NCBI GenBank assembly: GCA_037443205.1
Contig: JBBIOU010000014.1
Span: 18,683-82,682, forward strand
Direction of reading: 5' to 3'
From: JBBIOU01 sp037443205
GTDB taxonomy: Bacteria > Bacteroidota > Bacteroidia > Flavobacteriales_D > UBA2798
Length of the DNA: 64,000 nucleotides
Made by a program: the position numbers and the translations under genes. Of this stretch, positions 35,455 to 45,296 are shown in pieces; the stretch's first letter is position 1, and each line of letters opens with the position of its first letter. A model generated the notes under the pieces. The model was given only the letters and a program-made list of their open reading frames with translations, ran no database searches and was not told the DNA's origin.

Positions 35455-37199
35455 TGGAAAGAATATTTGACATTTTTTACTTCTCGGAAGAATATCCCTT
35501 GATATTTACACAGGCAAATTTTTGGATATTCTTTGCCTTTGTATTAGCCATATACTCGTTGATACATAATAAACACCTACTGCGAAATTTATTTATAGTT
35601 GCCGTAAGTTTATTTTTTTACTACAAAACCAGTGGTTTATTTATCTACATATTAATTTTTTCTGTATTAAATAATTATTGTATCGGTAAATGGATATACC
35701 GCTCGCAAAACAACAATATACGCGGGTTGCTTTTAGCATTATCTCTTATTACTAATTTGGGAATATTAGGCTATTTTAAATATGCTTATTTTTTTACAGA
35801 TTCATTTAATCTGTTATTTGAAAGCAAGGTGCAAGTTACCAATTGGTTTGCCTTATGGGCCAACGATTTAATTTCATGGTTCAAAGAAAATGCGCCCTTT
35901 ACAAGTTCGTTTTTTGACGAAAAAGGATTTAATGCAGATAAAATAATTTTACCGGTGGGAATATCCTTTTACACTTTTCAAACCATGAGTTACTCACTGG
36001 ATATTTATAGAAAACAATTAGAACCTGCCCGTGATATTTTTGATTTTGCCTTTTTCGTAACTTTTTTCCCGCAGTTGGTAGCCGGGCCTATAGTGCGCGC
36101 CAAAGAATTTATACCGCAATTATATAAGCCTTACGAATTAAATAAAGAAGATTTCGGATGGTCTTTATATATGATATTAAAAGGTCTTATTAAAAAAATT
36201 GTAGTGGCCGATTTTATAGCCGTACATTTTATTGACCGTATCATACACGAACCTACTTCCTATCCGGGTTTTATCAGTGTGCTGGCTATGTGGGGATATT
36301 CCATGCAAATATATTGCGACTTTAGCGGATACACAGATATTGCCATCGGTATATCAAGGTTAATGGGCTTTAAATTAAACGAAAATTTCAACTCCCCATA
36401 CAAAGCAGTAAATGTAGCCGAATTTTGGAAACGCTGGCACATATCGCTATCTTCATTTTTAAAAGACTATTTATACATTCCTATTGGCGGAAATAAAAAG
36501 GCAAGTATTGGTTCGTTTTTGTGGCTGGCAATGATACTTATATTCTTTAGCGTCATTTTGCATCAATATTCTTCACAATATTTCGACACGCAAATTATGT
36601 GGTATGATTTTTTAATTTATTCAATCATTATTATAGCCATACTTTCTCTTACAGGAAAGTTAATTCCTAAATTAGGTAAATTTCTTACTACCGATATGAA
36701 TTTAATGATTACCATGACGATTGGCGGATTATGGCACGGCAACACAATGAACTTTGTTATTTGGGGGGCGCTAAACGGGTTTGGCTTAGTTATTTATAAA
36801 TACTGGAAACGCATCAGTCCTTACGAAAAAAGTTCGTTTTTTTTAGTACACTTCTGGAAAATTTTCATCACCTTTAATTTCATCACTTTTACGCGTATAT
36901 TTTTTCGCAGCCCAGATATGCAAACTGCGCATAATATGCTCAACCAAATTTGGTATCATTTTGATTTTGATTGGTCAGTTTTTATAAAAGTAATTGCTGA
37001 AGCTTATCCGGTAGTATTTATTATTTTATTTATTGCCTATTTGATACATTGGCTACCCGGATATATAAAAAATAAAATGCAAGATTATTTTGTCAGCATG
37101 CCTATGCCTTTACAGGCTGCCATCACGTCTGTTTCGGTATTTTTTATTTATCAGGCAGTAAGCACGGGCTTTCAACCGTTCATCTATTTTCAATTTTAA
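35454..37199 (+). CDS. MBOAT family O-acyltransferase
   Basis: A 581-residue membrane-bound O-acyltransferase of the AlgI/PatA type that moves acetyl (or acyl) groups across the inner membrane to a surface polymer. Translation starts at GTG 35454, whose G is the last base of the preceding stop. Family motifs are ISFYTFQTMSYSLDIYR, FFPQLVAGPIVRAKEF, EFWKRWHISLSSFLKDYLYIPIGG with His329, and GGLWHGNTMNFVIWG with the essential His428. About ten membrane helices are visible. No glycan synthase is adjacent, so the polymer is unknown. Confidence 0.92.
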   Translation: MERIFDIFYFSEEYPLIFTQANFWIFFAFVLAIYSLIHNKHLLRNLFIVAVSLFFYYKTSGLFIYILIFSVLNNYCIGKWIYRSQNNNIRGLLLALSLITNLGILGYFKYAYFFTDSFNLLFESKVQVTNWFALWANDLISWFKENAPFTSSFFDEKGFNADKIILPVGISFYTFQTMSYSLDIYRKQLEPARDIFDFAFFVTFFPQLVAGPIVRAKEFIPQLYKPYELNKEDFGWSLYMILKGLIKKIVVADFIAVHFIDRIIHEPTSYPGFISVLAMWGYSMQIYCDFSGYTDIAIGISRLMGFKLNENFNSPYKAVNVAEFWKRWHISLSSFLKDYLYIPIGGNKKASIGSFLWLAMILIFFSVILHQYSSQYFDTQIMWYDFLIYSIIIIAILSLTGKLIPKLGKFLTTDMNLMITMTIGGLWHGNTMNFVIWGALNGFGLVIYKYWKRISPYEKSSFFLVHFWKIFITFNFITFTRIFFRSPDMQTAHNMLNQIWYHFDFDWSVFIKVIAEAYPVVFIILFIAYLIHWLPGYIKNKMQDYFVSMPMPLQAAITSVSVFFIYQAVSTGFQPFIYFQF

Positions 37200-37203
37200 T
37201 TAC

Positions 37204-37977
37204 TTAAAATTTTTCAAAAGCACCCAAACCAAAAAGAGCGTAATCATACTTTACAGGGTCATCAGCATCAAATTGTTTTAATACCAACATGAGTTCTTCT
37301 AATGCTTTCCAATCGTTTTGCCTGCGTTTTAATAAAGCAAGTTTGCGGGCTATATTTCCGGTATGCACGTCAAGCGGTAAATATAGTTCGCAAGGTTTAA
37401 TGCTATTCCATATTCCAAAATCAACGCCTGCATTATCTTTTCTAACCATCCATCTTAAAAACATATTTAAACGCTTGGCTGCAGAACCTTTTTGGGGATT
37501 AGAGATATGTTTTGCCGTACGCTTATGTTTAAATGATGATGTAAAAAAAGTATTAAAATAAATTAGTCTTTCATAGGTATTATTTCCACGGTTAAAAACT
37601 TCTTCCAATGTATTGAATTTTTTGTATATCATTCTAAGTGCATACACATACTGTTCCGCATCCACTGCATTAAAAGTTCTATGCACAAACACATTTAATT
37701 TATTGATATGATGTTTTCGGGCATACAGAATATAGTCTGTGGGGTTATTACCCATTATACGCATTAATTTATCGCCACTTTTAATAATAGATAAACGATT
37801 ACCCCAGGCAATGCTCGACACAAAGAATGCAGCAATTTCTATATCTTGTTTCAGGGTATATCTGTGCGGTATGGAAATTGGGTCGGATGCTATAAAAGAT
37901 GAATTATTGTATAACTCTGTTTTTTCATCCAGAAATTCTTTAAGATATTTATATGTATTAATTTTTTTATGCGGCAT
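37204..37977 (-). CDS. TIGR02757/DUF2400 family protein
   Basis: A 257-residue protein with the TIGR02757 pattern: YLKEFLDEKTELYNNSSFIASDPISIPHRY, EIAAFFVSSIAWGNRLSIIKSGDKLMRIMG and KRLNMFLRWMVRKDNAGVDFGIWN. The family is related to DNA glycosylase-like helical proteins, but activity has not been proven. Its start codon overlaps the stop of the SLC13-type gene by one base, so it is translated in the same operon. Stop at 37204 is 4 bases from the converging MBOAT gene. Confidence 0.85.
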   Translation of the reverse strand: MPHKKINTYKYLKEFLDEKTELYNNSSFIASDPISIPHRYTLKQDIEIAAFFVSSIAWGNRLSIIKSGDKLMRIMGNNPTDYILYARKHHINKLNVFVHRTFNAVDAEQYVYALRMIYKKFNTLEEVFNRGNNTYERLIYFNTFFTSSFKHKRTAKHISNPQKGSAAKRLNMFLRWMVRKDNAGVDFGIWNSIKPCELYLPLDVHTGNIARKLALLKRRQNDWKALEELMLVLKQFDADDPVKYDYALFGLGAFEKF

Positions 37978-39434
37978 TAGCTTATAAATATACTCAAAAG
38001 TATTCCTGCCAACGATATAATAAAAATAGATATGATATTTAACCAGAAACCGGTTCTAAGCATTTGACTGATGGTTATTTTTTCAGTACCAAATACTATT
38101 GTATTGGGTGGTGTAGCAACCGGCATCATAAAGGCACATGATACACCAAGTGTAACAGGCATAAGATATGACAAAGGGTGAGCATGAATGTTGGGAGCTA
38201 TAGAAATTAAAATGGGTATAACGAGCATGGCCGATGCCGTATTTGAAGTAAACTCGGTAAAAAATATGATACTGCTGGTAAGTATTATAACAGTATATGC
38301 CGGATGAATTTTTTCTAAATTGCCAAGATGTGATGACAACCAAAGCCCGATACCTGATGTTTGAATAAGTTCTGCTAAAGCAAAGCCTCCGCCAAATAAA
38401 AATATTATTCCCAAAGGAACTTTTTTAGCCTCATTCCACGATAATATATTTTCGTTTTTATCTGTTTTTGATGGTATAATAAACAGCAAAAATGCAATAA
38501 ACATCATAACCGTACTTTCGGTCACATATTTGTTGTTTTCAAAAAAAATATTCCAGCCTTTCAATGACGTATTACCCAGGGTAATACCGTCTTTGGTGAT
38601 AAATAATATTAATGATAATATCAACAAAGAAATAATTATATTTTCTTCGGGTTTACGTTTACCTAATAATAAGTATTGATTTTTGCAAAAGTCTAAAGAC
38701 AAAGAACATTGTTTAAAAGCCGAGCGAAAATAATATTTGAAAAATAACAGCAATGCGATAAGCAGCACTACACTTACCGGAAATCCCCACAATATCCAAC
38801 TCATAAAAGTAATTGGTTTATCAGGGAAAGCTGCGTTATAATTACCTGCAAGCACCATATTAGGTGCCGTGCCAATTAATGTTGCCATACCGCCAATTGA
38901 AGAAGCATAAGCAATGCCTAACAACAAGGGAATTGCCAGCTTGCTTTTTTCTCTATTTTCTTTTTCGATGTGTGTAATTACTGCCATGGCTGCCGGTATA
39001 AGTATAGAAACCGCAGCAGTGTTTAATATCCACATAGAAAGAAACCACGATGAAAACATAAAACCTAAAACGATACGCCAGGGAGAACTGCCTGTATTTA
39101 AAATAATTTTTAGTGCTATGCGCTTGTGCAAATTCCATTTTTCCATGGCATAAGCAAACATAAAACTACCTACAAATAAAAAAACTATTTCTTTGGCATA
39201 TTGCGATGCTGTTGTTTCCATACTCATTACACCAAACAATGGATAAAAAACCAGCGGAATGATACCTGTAATATAAATGCTCACGGCTTCCGTTATCCAC
39301 CAAAATGCCATCCAAAACACAAGTGCACAAGCTTTTGAAAATAACTCATTGTGTATGTAATGTTTTAAAATAATATAAAGAAGTAAAGCAAGAAATGGTC
39401 CTGCAAGAATTTTAAGATTTTTATAAAAAGACAT
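37977..39434 (-). CDS. SLC13/DASS family sodium-coupled anion transporter
   Basis: A 485-residue inner-membrane transporter with about 11-12 helices. DASS substrate/sodium motifs are visible in both halves: SIGGMATLIGTAPNMVLAG (about residues 181-199) and FTSNTASAMLVIPILI (about 393-408), together with TTPPNTI-like ATPPNTIVFG near residue 440. It imports di- or tricarboxylates, or sulfate, with sodium; the substrate is unclear. It is downstream of the isoaspartyl peptidase gene (5-base gap), which may mean a link with aspartate release and dicarboxylate uptake, but this is only context. Confidence 0.88.
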   Translation of the reverse strand: MSFYKNLKILAGPFLALLLYIILKHYIHNELFSKACALVFWMAFWWITEAVSIYITGIIPLVFYPLFGVMSMETTASQYAKEIVFLFVGSFMFAYAMEKWNLHKRIALKIILNTGSSPWRIVLGFMFSSWFLSMWILNTAAVSILIPAAMAVITHIEKENREKSKLAIPLLLGIAYASSIGGMATLIGTAPNMVLAGNYNAAFPDKPITFMSWILWGFPVSVVLLIALLLFFKYYFRSAFKQCSLSLDFCKNQYLLLGKRKPEENIIISLLILSLILFITKDGITLGNTSLKGWNIFFENNKYVTESTVMMFIAFLLFIIPSKTDKNENILSWNEAKKVPLGIIFLFGGGFALAELIQTSGIGLWLSSHLGNLEKIHPAYTVIILTSSIIFFTEFTSNTASAMLVIPILISIAPNIHAHPLSYLMPVTLGVSCAFMMPVATPPNTIVFGTEKITISQMLRTGFWLNIISIFIISLAGILLSIFIS

Positions 39435-39439
39435 AAGAT

Positions 39440-40513
39440 TTAGTCTTTATAAATTTTAATTTCTTGTTGTCCGTTGCTTTTTTTATATGCTCTGTACATA
39501 CCGGTAGTATTAAACGGCATGGCTATATTTCCCTTTTTATCAATGGCAATTAATCCGCCTTTGCCATTTTGTTTTTCGAGTTTATGGTTAATTACATATT
39601 CGGCAGCTTTCTGTAAGGTAAATTTTTTATATTCCATTATTGCTGCTACATCATAAGCAACCACATTGCGTATAAAGTATTCGCCATGTCCTGTACAAGA
39701 AACTGCACAGGTATTATTATTGGCGTAGGTACCTGCACCAATAATAGGAGCATCTCCTACCCTGCCAAATTTTTTGTTGGTCATACCACCGGTTGATGTA
39801 GCTGCAGCTAAGTTACCTTGTTTGTCTAAAGCCACCGCACCAACAGTTCCGAATTTTTTATCGGGATTAAGATCTATGTTAAATTCAATTTCCGAGCTAT
39901 CCGGTTTTGCATAACCACTTGCTCCGTCATGATCAAGTACTGCTTTTTCTTTTTCTTTGAGTTGTCGTAACTGGTTTAATCTGTTTTGATCAAAAAAATA
40001 GGATGTATCTACTATTTCGAGTTTATATTTTTCCGCAAATTTTTCGGCTCCTGTGCCAATCATCATTACGTGTTCGGATTTTTCCATAACAGCAAATGCT
40101 GCAGTAACCGGATTTTTAATTGTTTTTACACCCGCTACCGCACCGGCTTTACCGGTTTTTCCATCCATAATAGAAGCATCCATTTCGATGGTTTCTTCAT
40201 GGGTATATACCGAGCCTTTGCCTGCATTAAACAATGGACTATCTTCCATCACCTTTACAGCTTCTATAACTGCTTGCAAGGCGCTGCCTCCGGCTTCCAA
40301 AATTTTATAACCGGCTTCTAATGCTTCGTTTAGTTTATCCCGATATGCTTTTTCTTTTTCGGGAGTCATATTTTCTTTGAGTATGGTGCCTGCGCCACCA
40401 TGTATTACTATTGCAAAGTTTTCCATACGGGGTGTAGTATTATTTTGTTGTGCACAGATATTTAGCGTCATAAGGACTGATACAATTATATATATGAATA
40501 TTTGCAATTTCAT
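39440..40513 (-). CDS. isoaspartyl peptidase/L-asparaginase (plant type)
   Basis: A 357-residue N-terminal-nucleophile hydrolase precursor with a signal peptide (residues 1-21, ending ICAQ). The predicted autocleavage is before Thr223 in KKFGTVGAVALD, which becomes the catalytic N-terminal residue of the beta subunit; GGMTNKKFGRVGDAPIIGAGTYA follows. The alpha subunit includes FAIVIHGGAGTI and NAGKGSVYTHEETIEMDASIMDG. It hydrolyses isoaspartyl dipeptides and asparagine in the periplasm. It is divergent from the methyltransferase gene. Confidence 0.93.
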   Translation of the reverse strand: MKLQIFIYIIVSVLMTLNICAQQNNTTPRMENFAIVIHGGAGTILKENMTPEKEKAYRDKLNEALEAGYKILEAGGSALQAVIEAVKVMEDSPLFNAGKGSVYTHEETIEMDASIMDGKTGKAGAVAGVKTIKNPVTAAFAVMEKSEHVMMIGTGAEKFAEKYKLEIVDTSYFFDQNRLNQLRQLKEKEKAVLDHDGASGYAKPDSSEIEFNIDLNPDKKFGTVGAVALDKQGNLAAATSTGGMTNKKFGRVGDAPIIGAGTYANNNTCAVSCTGHGEYFIRNVVAYDVAAIMEYKKFTLQKAAEYVINHKLEKQNGKGGLIAIDKKGNIAMPFNTTGMYRAYKKSNGQQEIKIYKD

Positions 40514-40553
40514 TTGGTTGATTAAAAATACGGATATAAATTTACAAATTAAT

Positions 40554-41336
40554 ATGACACGATTAAACCAAATTAAAAGCTATTTTAACTATTTAAAAAA
40601 AGCCAAAACTAAATATGCCGTACATTCGCCTTTTGTGTATGAGTTTATAACAAAGGTTCTTAACGCAAAAGAAAATTATAAGGATTATGAAAAAATCGAA
40701 AAAATCAGAAACAAGTATTTACAAGACCATCGCGAAATCAATGTAGATGATCTTGGTGCAGGTTCAAGAAAAAACAATTCATATAAAAGAAAAATATATC
40801 AAATAGCCCGATATGCATTAATGCCTAAACGCCATGCACAACTACTGTATCGCATCATAAAACATTATAACTGCACAAACAATATCGAACTCGGAACTTC
40901 GCTGGGTATTACGGCTGCATACTTAGCTTCAGCGCAGGGCAATTTAACCACACTGGAGGGAAGTAAAGAAATTGCCTTAGTTGCCCAAAATACCTTTAAC
41001 GAACTGGATTTAAAAAATATTGAATTGCAAATTGGCCATTTTGATGATATTTTACCTGAAATTATTAATAAACAAACTGATTGCTTTGATTTTATACTCA
41101 TAGACGGTAATCATCGCTATGAACCTACTTTATATTATTATAATTTATTACTGCAAAAAACTCATAACGATAGTATTATTGTATTTGACGACATCAACTG
41201 GAGTAATGAAATGCAACAGGCCTGGGAAGACATAAAAAAACATCCCGCTACAATCGTTAGCATAGATTTATATTATTTGGGAATAATTTTTCTGAAAAAA
41301 GAATTAAGTAAACAGGATTTTGTTATCAGGTTTTAA
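40554..41336 (+). CDS. class I SAM-dependent methyltransferase
   Basis: A 260-residue protein beginning at ATG 40554; the longer ORF start at 40377 lies inside the antisense peptidase gene and is rejected. Motif I reads NNIELGTSLGITAAYLASA, with acidic loop TLEGSKEIALVAQNTF; motif for the acidic residue and catalytic part is FDFILIDGNHRYEPTLYYYNLL, then SIIVFDDINWSNEM. This is the O-methyltransferase-like Rossmann family. An N-terminal segment (YAVHSPFVYEFITKVL) typical of a Bacteroidota subgroup precedes it. The substrate is unknown. Confidence 0.85.
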   Translation: MTRLNQIKSYFNYLKKAKTKYAVHSPFVYEFITKVLNAKENYKDYEKIEKIRNKYLQDHREINVDDLGAGSRKNNSYKRKIYQIARYALMPKRHAQLLYRIIKHYNCTNNIELGTSLGITAAYLASAQGNLTTLEGSKEIALVAQNTFNELDLKNIELQIGHFDDILPEIINKQTDCFDFILIDGNHRYEPTLYYYNLLLQKTHNDSIIVFDDINWSNEMQQAWEDIKKHPATIVSIDLYYLGIIFLKKELSKQDFVIRF

Positions 41337-41665
41337 ATACGGTTTCAATTATATTAACTAATATTTTTATGTTAAATTAAATTTTGCATCCAATGTTCGC
41401 AAAACAACCGTTCGGGTTAACATAATTATCCCAAATTCAGCATTAGAAATTTGAAATAAATCCAAATTTTCCGCCAGAGGCGGACTGAGTGCTTTGGCAA
41501 AGGGGAGGGATTGGGGTTATCCGCCATCAGGCGAGCATTACGCATGCTAATGCGTAATGTGGGATTATTTACCCACTATCCGCAATTTTAGCCATTAATA
41601 AAGAGTTTGCAATAATTATTTCGAAATATTATTACTTTTGAGGTGAAACAATTCTTTAATATAAT
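41337..41665. repeat. 329-base gene-free gap with hairpin-rich extragenic repeat, copy 2
   Basis: Contains a perfect hairpin TCCGCC-AGA-GGCGGA at 41470-41484, the repeat CCATCAGGCGAGCaTTACG at 41523-41541 shared with 32518 onward, and a perfect 9-bp hairpin ATTACGCAT-GCTA-ATGCGTAAT at 41537-41558. No ORF of note. A promoter for the M16 gene lies at its right end. Confidence 0.6.
41606..41640 (+). promoter_or_regulatory. Bacteroidota promoter for the M16 peptidase pair
   Basis: TTTG (41606-41609), 23 bases, then TACTTTTG (41633-41640) fits the -33/-7 consensus. The ATG at 41666 follows after 25 bases, and the second M16 gene is 33 bases after the first. Confidence 0.65.
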
Positions 41666-42988
41666 ATGAAAAAACAAGTATTATCGCTATTAGCACTTAC
41701 CTGTGTGATACAGATTTTTGCTCAAAATCCGCAAATTAAATTTGAAGAGTATGATCTGAAAAACGGCCTACATGTTATTTTGCATGAAGACCACTCTACC
41801 CCCATTGTTACCGTTGCGGTTCTTTATCATGTGGGTTCTAAAAACGAAGATCCGCAGCGCACCGGTTTTGCGCATTTTTTTGAACATCTTATGTTTGAAG
41901 GCTCTCCCAATATCAAACGCGGAGAATATGGTAAACTCATCGAATCAAATGGTGGCGTATTAAATGCCAATACCAGTTTCGACCGTACCTACTATTACCA
42001 AATTTTACCATCAAACCAACTGGAACTTGCCTTATGGATGGAAAGCGAACGCATGCTGCATGCCAAAATAGACTCGGCAGGTATTGAAACTCAACGCGGT
42101 GTTGTAAAAGAAGAACTTAAACAACGAAACGAAAACCAGCCCTATGGAAGTATGTTTAATGAAATGTTTGCACATGCCTTTACTGTTCATCCCTATCGCT
42201 GGACACCCGGTGGCTCGCCCGAGTATATCAATAAAGCCTCGTATGATGAATTTATGGAATTTTACAAAACTTTTTATGTCCCCAATAACGCTACTTTATC
42301 AATTGCCGGAGATATTGACATTAAAAAAACCAAAGAATGGATTAATAAATACTTTGGCGATATTCCCAAAGGAACCCGTGAAATACCTCGTCCTAAAATA
42401 GTTGAACCCAGAAAAACAAAAGAAGTAAGAGATACTATTTACGACCCCAACATACAACTTCCGGGTGTATTTATGGGCTATCACATACCTGCACAAGGCA
42501 CACCCGACTTCTATGCCTGCGAAATGCTTGCCAATATTTTATCTAAAGGAGGAAGCTCGCGCATCAATAAAAATGTAGTTGATAAAAAACAAAAAGCCCT
42601 TTTTGCCGGATTATTTCCTTTATCTACAGCCGACCCGGGAATAGCACTTGTTTACAGTATTTGTAATATGGGTGTTGATCCTCAAGAACTCGAAACTGCC
42701 GTTAATGAAGAAATTGAATTGCTGCAAAAAGAATTAATCAGCGAAGAAGAATTTAATAAAGTACGCAATCAAATAGAAGCAGAATTTATAACAGCCAATT
42801 CGAGTATGAGCGGTATTGCCGAAAGTTTAGCAAATTATCATGTATATTTTGGCAATGCAAATCTTATCAATACCGAATTAGAAAGATATCTGAAAGTTAC
42901 GCGCGAAGATATTTTACGCGTTGCTAAAGAATACTTTAGAAAAGACAACAGAGTTGTGTTATATTACTTACCTAAACAAAAACCATAA
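41666..42988 (+). CDS. M16 family zinc peptidase (catalytic subunit)
   Basis: A 440-residue pitrilysin-family peptidase with a signal peptide (LLALTCVIQIFAQ). The inverted zinc motif HFFEH is at residues 70-74 with the third ligand region GGVLNANTSFDRTYYYQ (Glu about 147, in RGVVKEEL). It is probably periplasmic. It is followed at 33 bases by a larger M16 protein lacking HxxEH, so the two probably form a heterodimer, as in known active/inactive M16 pairs. Length is normal for an M16B half-size member. Confidence 0.92.
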   Translation: MKKQVLSLLALTCVIQIFAQNPQIKFEEYDLKNGLHVILHEDHSTPIVTVAVLYHVGSKNEDPQRTGFAHFFEHLMFEGSPNIKRGEYGKLIESNGGVLNANTSFDRTYYYQILPSNQLELALWMESERMLHAKIDSAGIETQRGVVKEELKQRNENQPYGSMFNEMFAHAFTVHPYRWTPGGSPEYINKASYDEFMEFYKTFYVPNNATLSIAGDIDIKKTKEWINKYFGDIPKGTREIPRPKIVEPRKTKEVRDTIYDPNIQLPGVFMGYHIPAQGTPDFYACEMLANILSKGGSSRINKNVVDKKQKALFAGLFPLSTADPGIALVYSICNMGVDPQELETAVNEEIELLQKELISEEEFNKVRNQIEAEFITANSSMSGIAESLANYHVYFGNANLINTELERYLKVTREDILRVAKEYFRKDNRVVLYYLPKQKP

Positions 42989-43021
42989 TTTTTTTATCAT
43001 TTTATAAAAAAAGTTTACCCC

Positions 43022-45136
43022 ATGAAAAAAATATTTATAACAACCTTAACCTTAGCAGCAACAATAAATCTTATTGCACAAAAAACACCGGTAAAACCTG
43101 CTACGGTAAAAACCAACGAAAAACTTGACCGCAGCCAAATGCCTAAAGCCGGGCCGGCCAAACAAATTGAATTAAAACAACCACAAACATTTACCCTTGA
43201 CAATGGCTTAAAAGTATTTGTAGTAGAAAACAAAAAACTTCCTCGGGTTTCGTTTTCGATGCAATTTAATGTTAAGCCATTTAACGAAGCCGACAAAGCA
43301 GGACTATCAGACATTGCCGGACAATTGATTGGTACTGCCACCGAAAAACTTAATAAAGTACAGATAGACGAAAAAGTTGACTTTTTAGGGGCTTCGTTAA
43401 ATGCCGATGCTAATGGCGTAAGCGGCTCTTGCTTAAAAAAACATTTAAATGCATACATGGATATTTATTCGGAGGTAATATTAAATTCAAAATTTGTACA
43501 GGAAGAATTAGATAAAATAAAAACCAAAACACTTTCCGGCTTAGCTTCACAAAAGAAAAACCCAAGTGTAATGGCAAGCAATGTTAAAAACGTTTTACTG
43601 TTTGGCAAAAACCATCCCTATGGTGAAATAGCTACCGAAAAAAGCATAGAAAACATATCACTGGATGATTGCAAACAATATTACGATACTTATTTCAATC
43701 CGGCAATTGGCTACTTTGCCATAGTTGGCGACATCACATTGGATGAAGCAAAAACACTGGTAAATAAATATTTTGCGGGATGGCAAAAAAAAGAAATTAA
43801 AAAAACTACTTTACCTAAAACACCCGAAATAAATAAAACACGCGTAGCTTTTGTTGACAGACCTAACTCCGTGCAAAGTACCATCAAAATTGTACATACC
43901 GTTGATGTAAAACCCGGAACGCAAGAAGCCATTAAATGTGCGGTGATGGACGATATTTTAGGTGGCGGATTTTCAGGAAGACTATTTAGAAACCTGCGCG
44001 AAACATGGAATTTTACCTATGGCGCATACTCCAATTTTAAGACTGATGAATACATCGGTAGTTTTGAAGCCTATGCGGATGTTCGGGCATCAGCCACAGA
44101 CAGCGCCATCAAACAATTTTTTATTGAAATAAATAAAATACGCGATGAAAAAGTTAGCGAAGAAGAACTACAAGGTATTAAAAATAATTTAGCCGGTAAA
44201 TTTGCCATATCGCTTGAGCAACCTTCTACCATTGCTCGCCTGGCAATTAATACAGAAAAGTATGGTTTGCCGAAAGATTTTTACGCAAATTACTTAACCT
44301 ATCTCTCAAAAGTTACTGTTGAAGATATTCAAGCCATGGCACAACAATATCTTAAACCCGAAAATTGCTACATTATAGTTGTTGGCGATAAAGATAAAAT
44401 TGCTAAATCGCTCGAAAAATATGATGCTGAAGGCAAAATAAAATATTACGATTATTACGGTAATGATTTTGTGCCGCTTAAAAAAGCACCCGAAGGGCTT
44501 ACTGCCGAAAAAATTATTGAAAATTATACCAACGCTATTGGTGGTAAAAAATTAATTGACAAAGTTAAAGACTATACAATTATTTATACAGGTACCGTAC
44601 AAGGATTTACCCTGCAAATTAAACGCATACAAAAAGCACCAAACAAATATTATGACGAGGTTGGCAGTGGAATGATGACATTTAGTAAAAAAGTATATGA
44701 CGGTACAAAAGGAACCAGCAGCAATATGCAAACCGGTACTAAACCTATGACACCCGAAGAACTGGAAGAAATGAAAACTGAAGCTGTCTTATTTAATGAA
44801 ACTAAATTTATTCAATTAGGCTACAAAGTAAAATTACTCGGCATTGATAATATAAACGATAAAGATGCCTACAAAATAGAAATTGAGTCGCCTAAAGGAA
44901 ATAAAGAATATGCCTGGTATGATGTAAACACTCATTTAATGCTACAAACCGAAAAATCTCAAAAAACACCACAGGGTAACTTCACCATTATTTCGCAACT
45001 AAGCGACTACAAGGAAGTAAAAGGCATAAAATTTCCGCATAAAATAATTATAGACCAGGGACAAAAATTAGAACTTACTGCAGCAAGCATCGAAATAAAT
45101 ACCAAAGTAAAAGACGATGTGTTTTTGATAAAATAA
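43022..45136 (+). CDS. M16 family non-catalytic partner with C-terminal extension
   Basis: A 704-residue exported M16-like protein (signal TLTLAATINLIAQ). The zinc motif is missing: the expected place reads GLSDIAGQLIGTATEKL. The second-half R/Y substrate-binding pair is present in FRNLRETWNFTYGAYS. After the two M16 halves (about residues 45-480) there is an extra domain of about 210 residues (TAEKIIENYTNAIGGKKLIDKVKDY onward), resembling LolA/outer-membrane-lipoprotein-sorting-like or DUF-type beta domains. It is the likely regulatory partner of the preceding active M16 enzyme. Confidence 0.85.
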   Translation: MKKIFITTLTLAATINLIAQKTPVKPATVKTNEKLDRSQMPKAGPAKQIELKQPQTFTLDNGLKVFVVENKKLPRVSFSMQFNVKPFNEADKAGLSDIAGQLIGTATEKLNKVQIDEKVDFLGASLNADANGVSGSCLKKHLNAYMDIYSEVILNSKFVQEELDKIKTKTLSGLASQKKNPSVMASNVKNVLLFGKNHPYGEIATEKSIENISLDDCKQYYDTYFNPAIGYFAIVGDITLDEAKTLVNKYFAGWQKKEIKKTTLPKTPEINKTRVAFVDRPNSVQSTIKIVHTVDVKPGTQEAIKCAVMDDILGGGFSGRLFRNLRETWNFTYGAYSNFKTDEYIGSFEAYADVRASATDSAIKQFFIEINKIRDEKVSEEELQGIKNNLAGKFAISLEQPSTIARLAINTEKYGLPKDFYANYLTYLSKVTVEDIQAMAQQYLKPENCYIIVVGDKDKIAKSLEKYDAEGKIKYYDYYGNDFVPLKKAPEGLTAEKIIENYTNAIGGKKLIDKVKDYTIIYTGTVQGFTLQIKRIQKAPNKYYDEVGSGMMTFSKKVYDGTKGTSSNMQTGTKPMTPEELEEMKTEAVLFNETKFIQLGYKVKLLGIDNINDKDAYKIEIESPKGNKEYAWYDVNTHLMLQTEKSQKTPQGNFTIISQLSDYKEVKGIKFPHKIIIDQGQKLELTAASIEINTKVKDDVFLIK

Positions 45137-45296
45137 TGCTGCCTGTAAACATGATGCCTATCAGTATCTGTTGATAAATGATAGCTTTACCCCAAATTCA
45201 ATGGGTAATGCATACTTTCAATAATAGTTTAATCCTATTTTGGGTTAATATGAACCTTTATCAAAACAATGTGTACAGACCTGCAAATTATACATT

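Noticed and set aside
40377..40553. Upstream start of the methyltransferase gene
   Set aside because: It lies antisense within the isoaspartyl peptidase gene; ATG 40554 gives a family-like N-terminus.
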